Below are positions 51,692 to 64,000 of a stretch of DNA of 64,000 nt, piece after piece. The position numbers were made by a program, and so were the translations under genes. The notes under the pieces are model-generated. The model searched no databases. It saw nothing but the letters and a program-made list of their open reading frames with translations, and was not told the origin of the DNA. Source of the stretch: Buttiauxella sp. B2 (lineage in GTDB: Bacteria > Pseudomonadota > Gammaproteobacteria > Enterobacterales > Enterobacteriaceae); assembly GCF_006376615.1 (NCBI RefSeq), contig NZ_VEXQ01000007.1, positions 1 through 64,000 of the forward strand. Direction: 5' to 3'. How positions within the stretch are numbered: position 1 is the first letter of the stretch; every line of letters begins with the position of its first letter.

Positions 51692-53833
51692 ATGAGCACC
51701 TTATTACTTCTTTTAGCTGCTATGCTGGCCTGCATCTTAATTGCGGGGTGGCTCATCTGGCGTAGCCTGCGATTACGCGCTCGTGTCTCACAAGCTCAAT
51801 CGTTCAGTGGTGCAACTACTCGCAAGTTGACCGCTGATGAACGCGCCGCTGTTGAAAACTACATCGAATCATTATCCCGCTCGCAGGACATCGTGGGACC
51901 GTCAGGTGCGAGCGCTGCACCGGCAAAACTTGTATTGAACGCACTGAGTAATACAGCGCTTTCTCTTACCCGCTCCATCACCCGTTATGGCTTATCGACT
52001 GACGACCCCAATAAATGGCGCTATTACCTTGATTCAGTTGAGGTTCATCTTCCACCATTTTGGGAACAGTACATTACCAACGATAACTACGTTGAGCTGA
52101 TTCGTACTGAAACCATGCCGTTGGTTATCTCCCTAAACGGCCATACGCTTATCGACTACAGAAGCGAAAACCGTGGTTTCGCTCTTGAACAAGTCCCTCA
52201 CAGTCAGGCGTCTATTCGTGGCGAAGAAAGCGAACAAATAGAGCTGCTGAATATCCGTCAGGAAACACCTGAAGAGTACGCACTGAGCCGCCCCGATGGA
52301 TTGCGTGAAGCGATTCTGATTTGCGTAGCGTTCATGATGCTGTTCTTGTGTCTGGTTACCCCTTCGGTCGTTTTGCCATGGTTAATTGGCGGCGCTTTTA
52401 TGCTTCTGGCGGCCAGCTTGTGGGGTTTATTTGCTCCACCAGCAAAAAATGCACTGCGTGAAGTCCATTGTTTGCGCGGAACGCCCAAACGTTGGGGGTT
52501 ATTTGGTGAATCTAATCAGGATCAGATTAACAATATATCTTTAGGGATCATTGACCTGCTCTACCCTGCCCACTGGCAACCATACGTTGCTCAGGATCTT
52601 GGGCAGAAAACAGATATCGATATTTATCTCGACAGGCATGTGCTCCGCCAGGGGCGTTTCCTTTCTCTGCATGATGAAGTGCGCAACTTCCCAATCCAGC
52701 ATTGGGTGCGCAACATGGTCATTGCGTCAGGAAGCCTGATGATTCTGATAATGCTGACTATCTGGGTGCCGTTGGAGATGCCTTTAAAGCTGAGTCTTTC
52801 CTGGTTGAAAGGCGCACAAACTATTGAAGCCACCACTGTCGCAGACCTGGATAAAAAGGCACTTCGCGTTGGTGATACTCTGAAAGTGAACGGTACTGGC
52901 ATGTGTAATATCCACATGCCGGGCAACTACACCACACGGCAAACTTACCCGTTTACTCCGTTCGACTGTTCGCAAATCATCTGGAATACTGCGCCATCAA
53001 TGCCGCTGCCGGAATCCGAAATCATGGATAAAGCCATCGCACTGACACAGGCTGTCAGTGGGCAAATCCATCCCCAGACCAGTGACGACTCAAAGGTTAA
53101 CCCGCAACTACGTAGCGCGATTCAGAAATCAGGCATGGTGTTGCTGGATGACTTCGCCGGTATTGTTCTGAAAACCCAGGCGCTGTGTACCGCAGAAGAT
53201 GAATGTGTACGTCTGAAAAATGCGTTGGTAAACCTGGGTAACACGAAAGATTGGGATACTCTGACCAAGAAAGCTGATTCCGGCAAACTCACTGGTGTGA
53301 ATGTTTTGCTGCGTCCGGTCAGTGCTGAATCACTTGATAACCTGGTTACGACTTCCACGGCCCCGTTCTTTATTCGTGAAACAGCTCGTGCCGCGCAGGC
53401 TCTTAACAGCCCTGCCCCTGCCGGATATGTCATTATTAATGATGAAGGCAGCGACCTGGTAGACCAGCCATTGCCGCCGGTTCCGTTATATGACATTCCC
53501 GCGCAAGAGCAATGGGGCGAGTTTTTACGACTGGCCGAAATGTTGCTCAAAACGCCATTTAGTGCAGAAGGGATTATTACCGGCATTTATGAGGATGCAA
53601 ACGGCACACAGCACATCACCCTGCATAAGATTCCGGATAGCAGCAGCTTATGGCGATATATCAGTACCACATTGTTGCTCATCAGCATGATTGCCTGTTT
53701 GTTGATCAATGGTGTACTAGCTATTCGCCGTTACCGACGCAACCGCAACCGCCTGGCGCAAATCCAGCAGTACTATGACAACTGCATGAATCCCTCGTTA
53801 ACCACGATCTCCGCTGTACACCCGCTGTTCTAA
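51692..53833 (+). CDS. igaA: IgaA family inhibitor of the Rcs phosphorelay
   Basis: This 713-residue inner-membrane protein holds the Rcs envelope-stress phosphorelay in check by contacting RcsD and sensing RcsF. It has an N-terminal membrane helix (about 2-21), a cytoplasmic domain, two helices around 205-250, another near 345-365, a large periplasmic domain with Cys pairs (GTGMCNIH, FDCSQIIW, ALCTAEDECVRL) and a last helix near 655-680. It is usually essential in Rcs-proficient enterobacteria. The ATG at 51692 matches the E. coli N-terminus. Confidence 0.97.
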   Translation: MSTLLLLLAAMLACILIAGWLIWRSLRLRARVSQAQSFSGATTRKLTADERAAVENYIESLSRSQDIVGPSGASAAPAKLVLNALSNTALSLTRSITRYGLSTDDPNKWRYYLDSVEVHLPPFWEQYITNDNYVELIRTETMPLVISLNGHTLIDYRSENRGFALEQVPHSQASIRGEESEQIELLNIRQETPEEYALSRPDGLREAILICVAFMMLFLCLVTPSVVLPWLIGGAFMLLAASLWGLFAPPAKNALREVHCLRGTPKRWGLFGESNQDQINNISLGIIDLLYPAHWQPYVAQDLGQKTDIDIYLDRHVLRQGRFLSLHDEVRNFPIQHWVRNMVIASGSLMILIMLTIWVPLEMPLKLSLSWLKGAQTIEATTVADLDKKALRVGDTLKVNGTGMCNIHMPGNYTTRQTYPFTPFDCSQIIWNTAPSMPLPESEIMDKAIALTQAVSGQIHPQTSDDSKVNPQLRSAIQKSGMVLLDDFAGIVLKTQALCTAEDECVRLKNALVNLGNTKDWDTLTKKADSGKLTGVNVLLRPVSAESLDNLVTTSTAPFFIRETARAAQALNSPAPAGYVIINDEGSDLVDQPLPPVPLYDIPAQEQWGEFLRLAEMLLKTPFSAEGIITGIYEDANGTQHITLHKIPDSSSLWRYISTTLLLISMIACLLINGVLAIRRYRRNRNRLAQIQQYYDNCMNPSLTTISAVHPLF

Positions 53834-53893
53834 ACCTCACGCGACAGGTTGTGCTAACCTGTCGCGTTGTTTCTCTTAATCAGGTCCGAACTT

Positions 53894-54574
53894 ATGCATA
53901 TTGATATTGCCTGGCACGATGTTGATACCGTATTGCTGGATATGGACGGTACGCTGCTGGATCTCGCTTTCGATAACCATTTCTGGCAGAAACTGGTGCC
54001 AGAAACCGTCAGCCAGCTAAGAGATATTCCGCTTGATGAAGCGCACCAGCTGATCGCCCGCGAATATAACGCCGTGCAACATACGCTAAACTGGTACTGT
54101 CTGGATTACTGGAGCGAGCGTCTGGGACTGGATATTTGTGCAATGACCACGGCGCAAGGGCGAAACGCGGTGCTACGTGAAGATACCGTTCCTTTCCTCG
54201 ACGCCCTCAAAGCCTGCGGCAAACGACGCATCTTACTGACGAACGCGCATCCGCATAATCTGGCCGTCAAACTTGAACATACCGGTTTAGCTCAGCACCT
54301 TGATTTATTACTTTCCACCCACACATTTGGTTATCCGAAAGAAGATCAGCGGTTGTGGCAAGCCGTTACCGAACAGACCGGGTTGGACCCTGCCAGGACG
54401 TTATTTATTGACGATAACGAACCCATTCTGGATTCCGCCGCGAAATTTGGTATCCGCTATTGCCTGGGCATCACCAATCCAGATTCTGGTCAGGCTGAAA
54501 AAACCTATCAACACCATCCGGCATTGAACGACTATCGCCGACTGCTCCCGAAGTTGATGTTTAAGGAGTCGTGA
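53894..54574 (+). CDS. yrfG: GMP/IMP nucleotidase YrfG
   Basis: This 226-residue HAD phosphatase dephosphorylates purine nucleoside monophosphates in E. coli. HAD motifs: LLDMDGTLLDLAFD (about 13-26), LLTNAHPHNL, and FGYPKEDQRLW with LFIDDNEPIL. The ATG at 53894 matches E. coli; a frame from 53867 adds nine residues. Its TGA overlaps the hslR ATG (TGATG), so hslR translation is coupled. Confidence 0.96.
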   Translation: MHIDIAWHDVDTVLLDMDGTLLDLAFDNHFWQKLVPETVSQLRDIPLDEAHQLIAREYNAVQHTLNWYCLDYWSERLGLDICAMTTAQGRNAVLREDTVPFLDALKACGKRRILLTNAHPHNLAVKLEHTGLAQHLDLLLSTHTFGYPKEDQRLWQAVTEQTGLDPARTLFIDDNEPILDSAAKFGIRYCLGITNPDSGQAEKTYQHHPALNDYRRLLPKLMFKES

Positions 54575-54972
54575 TGAAAGAAAAATCGTCTGAAGGTGTG
54601 CGTCTCGACAAATGGCTTTGGGCTGCACGTTTTTATAAAACGCGTGCCATTGCCCGGGAAATGGTGGAAGGCGGTAAAGTGCATTACAACGGGCAACGCA
54701 GTAAGCCGAGTAAAATCGTTGAGCTGAATGCTATGTTGACGCTACGTCAGGGCAATGACGAAAAAACCGTCAAAGTGCTGGCAATTACCGAGCAACGCCG
54801 TCCGGCCACCGACGCTGTGCAGCTTTATGAAGAGACTGCGGAAAGTATCATTAAGCGAGAAAAAGTGGCGCTGGCGCGCAAAATGAATGCGCTGACGATG
54901 CCCCACCCCGACCGTCGCCCCGATAAAAAAGAGCGTCGCGATTTGATGAAATTTAAACACGGTGGCAACGAA

Positions 54973-54975
<3 letters not shown>
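54574..54975 (+). CDS. hslR: Heat shock protein 15 (ribosome rescue)
   Basis: This 133-residue S4-domain RNA-binding protein (VRLDKWLWAARFYKTRAIAR at about 9-28) recognises 50S subunits carrying a blocked nascent chain with tRNA and helps recycle them. A basic C-terminal helix (KKERRDLMKFKHGG) follows. The ATG at 54574 overlaps yrfG. It is a heat-shock gene in E. coli and lies upstream of hslO. Confidence 0.97.
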
Positions 54976-55100
<125 letters not shown>

Positions 55101-55125
55101 GCGGCTATCTGAATGAGAGAAAATT

Positions 55126-56004
55126 ATGACCCAACACGACCAACTGCATCGTTACTTGTTTGAAAATTTCGCCGTACGCGGTGAACTGGTAACGGTTTCC
55201 GATACCTGGCAGCAAATCATGGAAAACCATGACTACCCAGCCCCCGTGAAAACCATTCTCGGCGAATTGCTGGTGGCAACCAGTTTGCTGACTGCAACCC
55301 TCAAATTTGATGGCGATATTACCGTGCAATTGCAGGGTGATGGTCCAATGAGTCTTGCGGTAATTAACGGTAATAATAACCAGCAAATGCGTGGCGTCGC
55401 GCGCTTTAAAGGTGAAATCCCGGCTGATGCAGATTTGAAAACGTTGGTTGGCAATGGTTACCTGGTTATCACCATAACCCCGGCTGAAGGCGAGCGTTAT
55501 CAGGGCGTTGTTGGGCTTGAAGGCGATACCCTGGCAGCCTGTCTGGAAGATTACTTCTTACGTTCAGAGCAGTTACCAACACGCCTGTTTATCCGTACCG
55601 GTGATGTTGAAGGTAAACCAGCGGCTGGCGGCATGTTATTACAAGTTCTACCAGCACAAGATGCTCAGGCCGATGATTTCAATCACCTGGCAGCACTCAC
55701 CGAAACTATCAAGGCTGAAGAGCTGTTAACCTTACCGGCCAACGACGTATTGTGGCGCTTGTACCACGAAGAAGAAGTCACACTGTACGATCCGCAGGCG
55801 GTCGAATTTAAGTGTACTTGTTCACGTGAGCGCTGTGCCGATGCGTTGAAAACACTACCAGATGAAGAAGTGAACAGCATCATTGCCGAAGAAGGCGAAA
55901 TTGATATGAACTGCGATTACTGCGGTAACCACTACGTGTTCAACTCCATGGACATTGCAGAAATCCGTAACAATGCCTCCCCGGCAGATCCACAAGTTCA
56001 TTGA
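55126..56004 (+). CDS. hslO: Redox-regulated chaperone Hsp33
   Basis: This 292-residue holdase is activated by oxidation and unfolding. The N-terminal core (1-about 180) is followed by a linker and the C-terminal zinc switch with CTCSRERC (about 231-238) and CDYCGNH (about 263-269), four cysteines in CxC-x(n)-CxxC. Length equals E. coli. It has GAGAG as ribosome site after the ERIC element. Confidence 0.98.
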   Translation: MTQHDQLHRYLFENFAVRGELVTVSDTWQQIMENHDYPAPVKTILGELLVATSLLTATLKFDGDITVQLQGDGPMSLAVINGNNNQQMRGVARFKGEIPADADLKTLVGNGYLVITITPAEGERYQGVVGLEGDTLAACLEDYFLRSEQLPTRLFIRTGDVEGKPAAGGMLLQVLPAQDAQADDFNHLAALTETIKAEELLTLPANDVLWRLYHEEEVTLYDPQAVEFKCTCSRERCADALKTLPDEEVNSIIAEEGEIDMNCDYCGNHYVFNSMDIAEIRNNASPADPQVH

Positions 56005-56027
56005 TTTCCTGACCTCACTTTAGTTTT

Positions 56028-56063
56028 CTCCCTCTCCAGAGGGAGAGGGCTGAGGCGAGGGTA
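56028..56063. repeat. Palindromic repeat after hslO
   Basis: CTCCCTCTCC and GAGGGAGAGG-type arms form a strong hairpin followed by GCTGAGGCGAGGGTA. It is the same CCCTC/GAGGG intergenic class as the one after nirD. It may end hslO transcription. Confidence 0.6.
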
Positions 56064-56332
56064 TTGAGACTCAAATCATTTCATAGTTTGCACACGAACG
56101 CGCGCTCAATCACACCCGTCCGTTAATCGCACTATTTTTTAACATATTCAGAATATTTTCCCTGCTGTATTTGCATTTCCTGCCATACTCTCACCCCGTT
56201 GTGACTCGCTTCACAGCGTTTTCCGCTATATAGATTCGAGTGGATGCTCAAATCTATGATAGGAGTCGCGGTTAACAACCAATAAACAACCCTACAATAT
56301 CAGGCAGTACAAATTGGCTAAGGAGCAGTGAA
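56064..56332 (+). promoter_or_regulatory. pckA promoter region with CRP site
   Basis: TGTGA-CTCGCT-TCACA (56200-56215) is a perfect CRP consensus. TATATAGAT near 56227-56236 may include the -10. AAGGAGC is the ribosome site before the pckA ATG. This predicts cAMP-CRP activation of gluconeogenesis. E. coli carries yhgE between hslO and pckA; nothing of it is seen here. Confidence 0.8.
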
Positions 56333-57952
56333 ATGCGAGTTAAAGGTATAACCCCGCAAGATCTCAAGGCTTATGGAATTCATGATGCAAGTGAAGTGAT
56401 TTATAACCCTGATTACGACACCCTCTATCACGAAGAACTGAATCCCAACCTGGAAGGATTCGAGCGCGGCGTAGAAACAAATCTTGGTGCAATAGCTGTT
56501 GATACCGGCATCTTTACTGGCCGTTCCCCGAAAGATAAATACATTGTTCGTGATGACACCACGCGCGATACCCTCTGGTGGGCAGATAACGGTAAAGGTA
56601 AGAACGATAACAAACCGCTTAGCAAAGAAACCTGGCAACATTTGAAAGGTCTCGTCACCAACCAACTCTCTGGCAAACGTCTCTTCATTATTGATGCTTT
56701 CTGCGGTGCGAATGCAGATACCCGTCTATCCGTGCGTTTTATTACCGAAGTGGCCTGGCAGGCTCATTTCGTTAAAAACATGTTCATTCGCCCAACTGAC
56801 GAAGAGTTAGAAACATTCGAGGCTGACTTTGTGGTGATGAATGGTGCTAAGTGCACCAACCCACAATGGAAAGAACAGGGATTGAACTCTGAAAACTTCA
56901 TCGCTTTCAATCTGACCGAGCGCGTGCAGTTAATTGGCGGTACCTGGTACGGCGGCGAAATGAAAAAAGGGATGTTCTCTATCATGAACTACCTGCTGCC
57001 GTTGAAAGGTATTGCATCTATGCACTGTTCGGCTAACGTCGGCGAAAAAGACGATGTAGCGGTGTTCTTTGGTTTGTCTGGCACAGGCAAAACTACGCTT
57101 TCTACCGATCCGAAACGCCGCCTGATTGGCGATGACGAGCACGGATGGGACGACGATGGTGTATTCAACTTCGAAGGCGGCTGCTACGCGAAGACCATTC
57201 GCTTATCTAAAGAAGCAGAGCCAGAAATCTACAATGCTATCCGCCGTGATGCGCTGCTGGAAAACGTAACAGTACGCGACGACGGTTCTATCGATTTTGA
57301 CGATGGTTCTAAAACCGAAAACACCCGCGTTTCCTATCCTATCTACCATATCGACAATATCGTTAAGCCGGTTTCGAAAGCGGGCCATGCCAAAAAAGTT
57401 ATTTTCCTGACTGCTGATGCCTTTGGTGTACTGCCTCCAGTTTCACGCCTGACGGCAAACCAAACGCAATACCACTTCCTGTCTGGCTTTACTGCCAAAC
57501 TTGCTGGTACTGAGCGTGGTGTAACCGAACCAACGCCAACATTCTCAGCCTGTTTCGGTGCGGCATTCTTGTCCCTGCACCCAACGCAGTACGCTGAAGT
57601 GTTGGTAAAACGCATGCAGGCCGCAGGTGCGCAGGCTTATCTGGTTAATACTGGCTGGAACGGCACGGGCAAGCGCATCTCCATCAAAGATACACGTGCG
57701 ATTATCGACGCTATTCTGGATGGTTCGCTGGATGACACCGAAACCTTCACGTTGCCAATCTTTGGTCTTGCAGTTCCAACGGCATTGGCGGGAGTTGATG
57801 GCGATATTTTGGATCCGCGTAATACTTACACCTCCCAGGAACAGTGGCAGGAGAAATCGGAACAACTGGCTAAGTTGTTTATCGAGAACTTCGAGAAGTA
57901 CACCGACACCCCTGCGGGTGCAGCACTGGTGAGTGCAGGGCCAAAGATTTAA
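56333..57952 (+). CDS. pckA: Phosphoenolpyruvate carboxykinase (ATP)
   Basis: This 539-residue enzyme converts oxaloacetate to PEP with ATP, the first step of gluconeogenesis. Signatures: [12 protein letters not shown] (about 63-74), the kinase-1a P-loop [13 protein letters not shown] (about 246-258), [11 protein letters not shown] with the metal Asp, and [12 protein letters not shown]. It matches the bacterial ATP-dependent form in length. It is followed by a strong bidirectional terminator. Confidence 0.99.
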   Translation: MRVKGITPQDLKAYGIHDASEVIYNPDYDTLYHEELNPNLEGFERGVETNLGAIAVDTGIFTGRSPKDKYIVRDDTTRDTLWWADNGKGKNDNKPLSKETWQHLKGLVTNQLSGKRLFIIDAFCGANADTRLSVRFITEVAWQAHFVKNMFIRPTDEELETFEADFVVMNGAKCTNPQWKEQGLNSENFIAFNLTERVQLIGGTWYGGEMKKGMFSIMNYLLPLKGIASMHCSANVGEKDDVAVFFGLSGTGKTTLSTDPKRRLIGDDEHGWDDDGVFNFEGGCYAKTIRLSKEAEPEIYNAIRRDALLENVTVRDDGSIDFDDGSKTENTRVSYPIYHIDNIVKPVSKAGHAKKVIFLTADAFGVLPPVSRLTANQTQYHFLSGFTAKLAGTERGVTEPTPTFSACFGAAFLSLHPTQYAEVLVKRMQAAGAQAYLVNTGWNGTGKRISIKDTRAIIDAILDGSLDDTETFTLPIFGLAVPTALAGVDGDILDPRNTYTSQEQWQEKSEQLAKLFIENFEKYTDTPAGAALVSAGPKI

Positions 57953-57973
57953 TTCGCCCTACCGTTGATAGTT

Positions 57974-58004
57974 AAAAGCCTTCTCGAGGACGAGAAGGCT
58001 TTTT

Positions 58005-58007
<3 letters not shown>
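57974..58007. terminator. Bidirectional terminator between pckA and envZ
   Basis: AAAAGCCTTCTCG and CGAGAAGGCTTTTTTT form a perfect 11-bp-plus stem with a 4-base loop, T-run on the plus strand and A-run (T on the minus strand) on the other side. The envZ stop overlaps its edge. Confidence 0.95.
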
Positions 58008-60079
<2,072 letters not shown>

Positions 60080-60315
60080 TCTTATACTCCCAAAGGCTCG
60101 AACAGTGAGTGCGTATTCTTAAAAAACTGCGACGTTACGACCAGTCAATTCTGGTATATATTCTAGTCGAAATTGTTACAAAGCATATTAAACAGATGGT
60201 TATAGGCATTTTTTAACCAAAAGAATGACCTGGTTCGCAAATCTCCGGGATTGCCATCACCCTGATATTTCGGTTTAAATCACTTATATCGCTATACACT
60301 TTGCAAGGTTTGAAG

Positions 60316-60789
60316 ATGAAAACGCCATTAATCACCCGCGAAGGCTATGAAAAGCTCAAACAAGAAAAGGACACCTTGTGGCGTTTCGAGCGTCCAGAGG
60401 TGACAAAAAAGGTCACCTGGGCTGCAAGTCTTGGCGATCGCAGTGAAAATGCCGACTATCAGTACAACAAAAAACGGCTGCGAGAAATAGATCGTAGAGT
60501 GCGTTATCTCACAAAATGCCTGGAACAGTTAAAGATCGTCGACTATTCGCCACAACAAGAAGGCAAAGTGTTCTTTGGCGCATGGGTCGAGATTGAAAAC
60601 GATGCAGGAAACCAACTGCGTTTTCGCATTGTGGGTTACGACGAAATTTTTGGGCGCAAAGATTACATCTCTATCGATTCACCCATGGCTCGTGCCCTGT
60701 TGAAAAAAGAAGTGGGCGATCTCGCCATTGTGCAAACGCCTGCAGGTGAAGCGCAGTGGTACATCAATGAAATCGAGTATGTGAAATAG
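60316..60789 (+). CDS. greB: Transcript cleavage factor GreB
   Basis: This 157-residue RNA polymerase secondary-channel factor stimulates cleavage of backtracked RNA. The coiled-coil tip has the acidic pair in SLGDRSENADYQ (about 36-47), and the FKBP-like C-domain has YDEIFGRKDYISIDSPMARAL, the GreB signature. The ATG at 60316 (MKTPLITREG) is chosen; the frame from 60301 adds five residues. It is divergent from ompR over a 236-base promoter gap. Confidence 0.97.
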   Translation: MKTPLITREGYEKLKQEKDTLWRFERPEVTKKVTWAASLGDRSENADYQYNKKRLREIDRRVRYLTKCLEQLKIVDYSPQQEGKVFFGAWVEIENDAGNQLRFRIVGYDEIFGRKDYISIDSPMARALLKKEVGDLAIVQTPAGEAQWYINEIEYVK

Positions 60790-60910
60790 CCCGCACAGCC
60801 AGCAACAGAACTGTCCGATTCATCACCTCCAGGGCGCTGTGGCTGGCATTTTCGCCCTCCAATCCGTATAACTATCCCTTGAAATTTCGACTCACACAGA
60901 TGAAAAAGCC

Positions 60911-63238
60911 ATGATGAATGATTCACTCTGCCGCATTATCGCAAGCGAGCTAAAGGCCAGAAATGAACAGGTTGATGCCGCCGTTCGCCTGCTGGATGAA
61001 GGGAATACCGTGCCATTTATTGCACGCTATCGTAAGGAAGTCACCGGCGGTCTGGATGACACGCAACTGCGTCAGTTAGAGAGCCGTCTTAGCTATCTGC
61101 GCGAGTTAGAAGATCGCCGCCAAACGATACTTAAATCGATTACCGAGCAAGGTAAATTGAGTGACGAACTCGCCGCGGCCATCAATGGTACGCTGAGCAA
61201 AACCGAGCTCGAAGACCTCTATTTACCGTATAAGCAAAAGCGCCGTACGCGCGGACAGATTGCAATTGAAGCAGGGCTCGAGCCACTGGCTGAGCTGCTG
61301 TGGAACGACCCGTCACACACACCTGAAGATGCTGCAGCCCGTTACGTTGATGCCGACAAAGGCGTTGCCGATACCAAAGCCGCACTGGATGGTGCGCGCT
61401 ACATTCTGATGGAGCGTTTTGCAGAAGACGCCGCGTTGCTGGCAAAAGTGCGTAACTACCTGTGGAAAAATGCACATCTGGTTGCCAACGTGGTGAGTGG
61501 CAAAGAAGAGGAAGGTGCAAAATTCCGTGACTATTTCGACCATCACGAACCGATTGCCACCGTCCCCTCTCACCGTGCTCTCGCTATGTTCCGTGGCCGC
61601 AACGAAGGTATTTTACAGCTAGCACTGAATGCTGATCCGCAGCATGACGAACCACCGCGTGAAAGCTACTGCGAACAGCTGATTATCGACCATCTTGGTT
61701 TGCGCCTGAACAACGCACCTGCTGACGCCTGGCGCCGTGCTGTTGTGAGCTGGACATGGCGCATCAAAGTGCTGATGCACCTTGAAACCGAGTTGATGGG
61801 CACCGTGCGCGAACGCGCCGAAGAAGAAGCGATTAACGTTTTTGCCCGCAATATGCACGACCTGTTGATGGCCGCTCCTGCCGGATTACGCGCCACTATG
61901 GGCCTCGATCCCGGCCTGCGTACCGGTGTGAAAGTCGCCGTTGTCGATTCCACCGGCAAACTGGTCGCCTTCGATACTATTTATCCACATACCGGCCAGG
62001 CGGCAAAAGCAGCGGCGGCCGTTGCGGCACTATGCGAAAAACACAATGTTGAGCTGGTCGCTATCGGCAACGGGACTGCATCGCGTGAAACCGAGCGCTT
62101 CTTCCTCGATGTACAGCAGCAGTTCCCGAAAGTCACCGCGCAAAAAGTGATAGTCAGTGAAGCGGGCGCTTCTGTGTATTCTGCATCCGAGCTGGCAGCA
62201 CTGGAATTCCCTGACTTAGACGTATCGATTCGTGGCGCAGTTTCGATTGCCCGCCGCCTGCAAGATCCGCTTGCCGAGTTGGTTAAAATCGATCCGAAAT
62301 CCATTGGTGTCGGCCAATATCAGCACGATGTGAGCCAGTCACAATTGGCGAAAAAACTGGATGCAGTAGTAGAAGACTGCGTAAACGCCGTTGGCGTCGA
62401 TCTCAACACCGCTTCAGTGCCGCTGTTGACTCGCGTGGCAGGTTTAACACGCATGATGGCGCAAAATATCGTCAACTGGCGTGATGAAAATGGTCGTTTC
62501 CAGAACCGCCAGCAGTTGCTGAAAGTCAGGCGTTTGGGGCCGAAAGCCTTTGAGCAGTGTGCGGGCTTCTTGCGTATTAACCACGGCGACAACCCGCTGG
62601 ATGCCTCCACCGTTCACCCGGAAGCATATCCCGTTGTTGAGCGCATCCTGGCCGCAACCGAACAAGCGCTACAGGATTTGATGGGCAACGGTGAAGCATT
62701 GCGTGGCCTTAGCGCACGCGAATTTACTGACGAACGCTTCGGTGTACCGACTGTTACCGACATCATTAAAGAGCTTGAGAAACCAGGCCGCGACCCTCGT
62801 CCGGAATTCAAAACAGCGAAGTTTGCTGACGGCGTTGAAACCATGAACGACCTGCAACCAGGTATGGTTCTGGAAGGTGCTGTTACCAACGTGACCAACT
62901 TCGGCGCGTTTGTGGACATCGGCGTCCACCAGGATGGTTTAGTCCACATCTCCTCACTGTCCGACAAATTCATCGACGATCCCCATAAAGTGGTGAAAGC
63001 GGGGGATATCGTCAAAGTGAAAGTGATGGAAGTGGATCTGTCTCGCAAACGTATCGCATTAACCATGCGTCTTGATGAGCAACCAGGGGAATCCAACCGC
63101 CGTAGCAGTGCGCCACGTGAACAAAGTGAACGTCGCCCGGCACAAGCGCAAAAACCTCGCGGGCGTGATAACGCTAGCAGCGCAGGCAACAGCGCGATGA
63201 GTGATGCATTGGCGGCAGCACTCGGTAAGAAGCATTAG
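60911..63238 (+). CDS. yhgF: Tex family transcription accessory protein
   Basis: This 775-residue nucleic-acid-binding protein has, in order, an N-terminal Tex helical region (1-180), an RNase H-like YqgF domain (about 325-455, [16 protein letters not shown]), helix-hairpin-helix repeats (about 490-565), and a C-terminal S1 RNA-binding domain (about 650-720, [20 protein letters not shown]). A basic disordered tail follows. Tex proteins affect transcription and stress tolerance; the exact role is uncertain. It lies between greB and feoA, as in E. coli. Confidence 0.97.
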   Translation: MMNDSLCRIIASELKARNEQVDAAVRLLDEGNTVPFIARYRKEVTGGLDDTQLRQLESRLSYLRELEDRRQTILKSITEQGKLSDELAAAINGTLSKTELEDLYLPYKQKRRTRGQIAIEAGLEPLAELLWNDPSHTPEDAAARYVDADKGVADTKAALDGARYILMERFAEDAALLAKVRNYLWKNAHLVANVVSGKEEEGAKFRDYFDHHEPIATVPSHRALAMFRGRNEGILQLALNADPQHDEPPRESYCEQLIIDHLGLRLNNAPADAWRRAVVSWTWRIKVLMHLETELMGTVRERAEEEAINVFARNMHDLLMAAPAGLRATMGLDPGLRTGVKVAVVDSTGKLVAFDTIYPHTGQAAKAAAAVAALCEKHNVELVAIGNGTASRETERFFLDVQQQFPKVTAQKVIVSEAGASVYSASELAALEFPDLDVSIRGAVSIARRLQDPLAELVKIDPKSIGVGQYQHDVSQSQLAKKLDAVVEDCVNAVGVDLNTASVPLLTRVAGLTRMMAQNIVNWRDENGRFQNRQQLLKVRRLGPKAFEQCAGFLRINHGDNPLDASTVHPEAYPVVERILAATEQALQDLMGNGEALRGLSAREFTDERFGVPTVTDIIKELEKPGRDPRPEFKTAKFADGVETMNDLQPGMVLEGAVTNVTNFGAFVDIGVHQDGLVHISSLSDKFIDDPHKVVKAGDIVKVKVMEVDLSRKRIALTMRLDEQPGESNRRSSAPREQSERRPAQAQKPRGRDNASSAGNSAMSDALAAALGKKH

Positions 63239-63247
63239 AGTTAGTCA

Positions 63248-63275
63248 AATCCCCCTATCCTGAAGGAGAGGGGGC
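63248..63275 (+). terminator. yhgF terminator-like hairpin
   Basis: CCCCCT and AGGGGG arms with imperfect inner pairing (ATCC/GGAG) form a strong hairpin 12 bases after the yhgF stop. A weak T-rich stretch follows (CCAATATTCTCT). It belongs to the CCCT/AGGG family of intergenic palindromes seen also at 27554 and 56028. Confidence 0.6.
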
Positions 63276-63750
63276 TCCAATATTCTCTCCATCCACAATG
63301 AGCACAATGTGTCTGTTTCATTCCCACCTGCAAATTAATAACATTTCATTATCATCCCAATCCATTTATCAGAAAATAGAATGAGTTTGCGATAGATCAA
63401 TTTTGATAAAAATATAAAAACGGCAGTAATACTTATCAAACATGTAACACATGAAATATCCAGACAACATTAACTGAGATAATATAATAAATTCATCATT
63501 GAAAAATAATAACAAACCATTGTTATTATTTGATTTATTATAAAAACCTCGTTGCATGCACCACAACCTCAATAAACAACACTCACCTGAAAAATAAGTG
63601 AGAACCCGTTGTTCATCACAAAAATAGTTATTGAAGACAGAAACCATTCTCATTATCATTGATTTGTTCGTTATTTCTACTCCATCCAAAGAACATTCTT
63701 GTTAGCGTTTCTCATTAACGTAATAAAGAGCCCAGCTCTAAGTAGGTCCT
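63276..63750 (+). promoter_or_regulatory. feo operon upstream region (Fur, FNR-like sites, A+T-rich)
   Basis: This 475-base region is very A+T rich and holds no credible gene. ATTCTC-ATTATC-ATTGAT (63646-63663) fits a Fur hexamer array. TTGCG-ATAG-ATCAA (63387-63400) is a near match to the FNR box (9 of 10). A perfect 12-bp inverted repeat AAATAATAACAA / TTGTTATTATTT lies at 63504-63531. Together they predict iron- and oxygen-responsive feoABC expression. Composition also suits H-NS binding. Confidence 0.65.
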
Positions 63751-63975
63751 ATGCGATTATTGCCAGGTAGTACGTGGAAAATTACCGGTTTTGCCAGTGA
63801 AATTAGCCCGTCTTATCGCCAGAAATTATTATCACTCGGTATGCTGCCCGGCTCTTCGTTCAATGTTGTACGTGTAGCACCGCTGGGCGACCCGATTCAT
63901 ATCGAAACACGTCGCGTCAGTTTGGTATTACGTAAAAAAGATCTCGAACTACTACACGTTGAAGCCATTGCCTGA
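63751..63975 (+). CDS. feoA: Ferrous iron transport protein A
   Basis: This 74-residue SH3-like cytosolic protein is required with FeoB for ferrous iron uptake. From WKITGF to [13 protein letters not shown] it is close to E. coli FeoA, with [17 protein letters not shown] and [16 protein letters not shown] intact. feoB should follow beyond the right edge; the 25 remaining bases contain a palindrome GAGCGCTAGCGCTC before it. Confidence 0.97.
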   Translation: MRLLPGSTWKITGFASEISPSYRQKLLSLGMLPGSSFNVVRVAPLGDPIHIETRRVSLVLRKKDLELLHVEAIA

Positions 63976-64000
63976 TTGGCGGGGTGAGCGCTAGCGCTCG

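Noticed and set aside
63369-63689. A 106-residue minus-strand open frame upstream of feoA
   Set aside because: Composition follows the A+T-rich DNA (Asn/Phe/Tyr/Ile), there is no ribosome site, and it covers the Fur and FNR-like sites.

Overview
The window is a chromosomal segment of an enterobacterium (Enterobacteriaceae, gamma-Proteobacteria). Gene order follows the Escherichia coli K-12 str/crp/nir/dam/mrcA/ompR/feo region almost gene for gene. OmpR is identical to my recollection of the E. coli protein and CRP differs at two residues, while accessory proteins such as the Hof proteins, YhfT and YhfU are much more diverged. Base composition looks close to half G+C. Genus cannot be fixed from the sequence alone; it is not Escherichia, because several blocks differ (below). 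No tRNA, rRNA, CRISPR array, insertion sequence or prophage was seen. Comparisons with E. coli are from memory, not from a search.

Layout. 1-6200 (minus): start of tufA, then fusA, rpsG and rpsL (str operon with its promoter), tusBCD, yheO and fkpA. 6428-9957: slyX, slyD, yheV, kefB-kefG. 10080-16264: yheS (ABC-F), a LysE-type exporter not expected here, yheT-yheU, prkB, yhfA and crp. 16355-21640: yhfK, argD, pabA, a fic gene fused to its antitoxin-like neighbour yhfG, and ppiA. 21921-29880: tsgA, a codA-type cytosine deaminase facing it, then nirB-nirD-nirC-cysG behind a strongly conserved FNR/NarL-type promoter. 30030-37720 (minus): the uncharacterised yhfZ-Y-X-W-php-U-T-S operon, containing the relic of an earlier yhfU. 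37866-44247 (minus): damX-dam-rpe-gph-trpS preceded by aroK-aroB. 44567-50627: hofMNOPQ and divergent mrcA. 50804-57952: nudE, igaA, yrfG, hslR, hslO, pckA. 58005-64000: ompR-envZ, greB, yhgF and the start of the feo operon.

How the genes work together. The left end is translation machinery plus tRNA 2-thiolation (TusBCD). The middle combines global carbon control (CRP) with nitrite reduction: NirBD is the enzyme, NirC brings nitrite in and CysG makes the siroheme. The dam block mixes DNA methylation, shikimate synthesis and cell division (DamX). HofM-Q and PBP1A mark the envelope block. IgaA, EnvZ-OmpR and HslR/HslO are stress functions.

Most interesting points: (1) a natural YhfG-Fic antitoxin-toxin fusion in which both the inhibitory motif and the Fic catalytic motif are degenerate; (2) a frameshifted, truncated yhfU relic exactly where E. 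coli has yhfU, followed by an intact but different yhfU-yhfT pair, suggesting in-place replacement of a module; (3) a repeated 14-bp motif and a perfect palindrome in the yhf operon that look like YhfZ operators; (4) the yhf operon itself, an unsolved pathway; (5) absence of yhfL-frlABCDR and of yhgE, the first replaced by an ERIC element.
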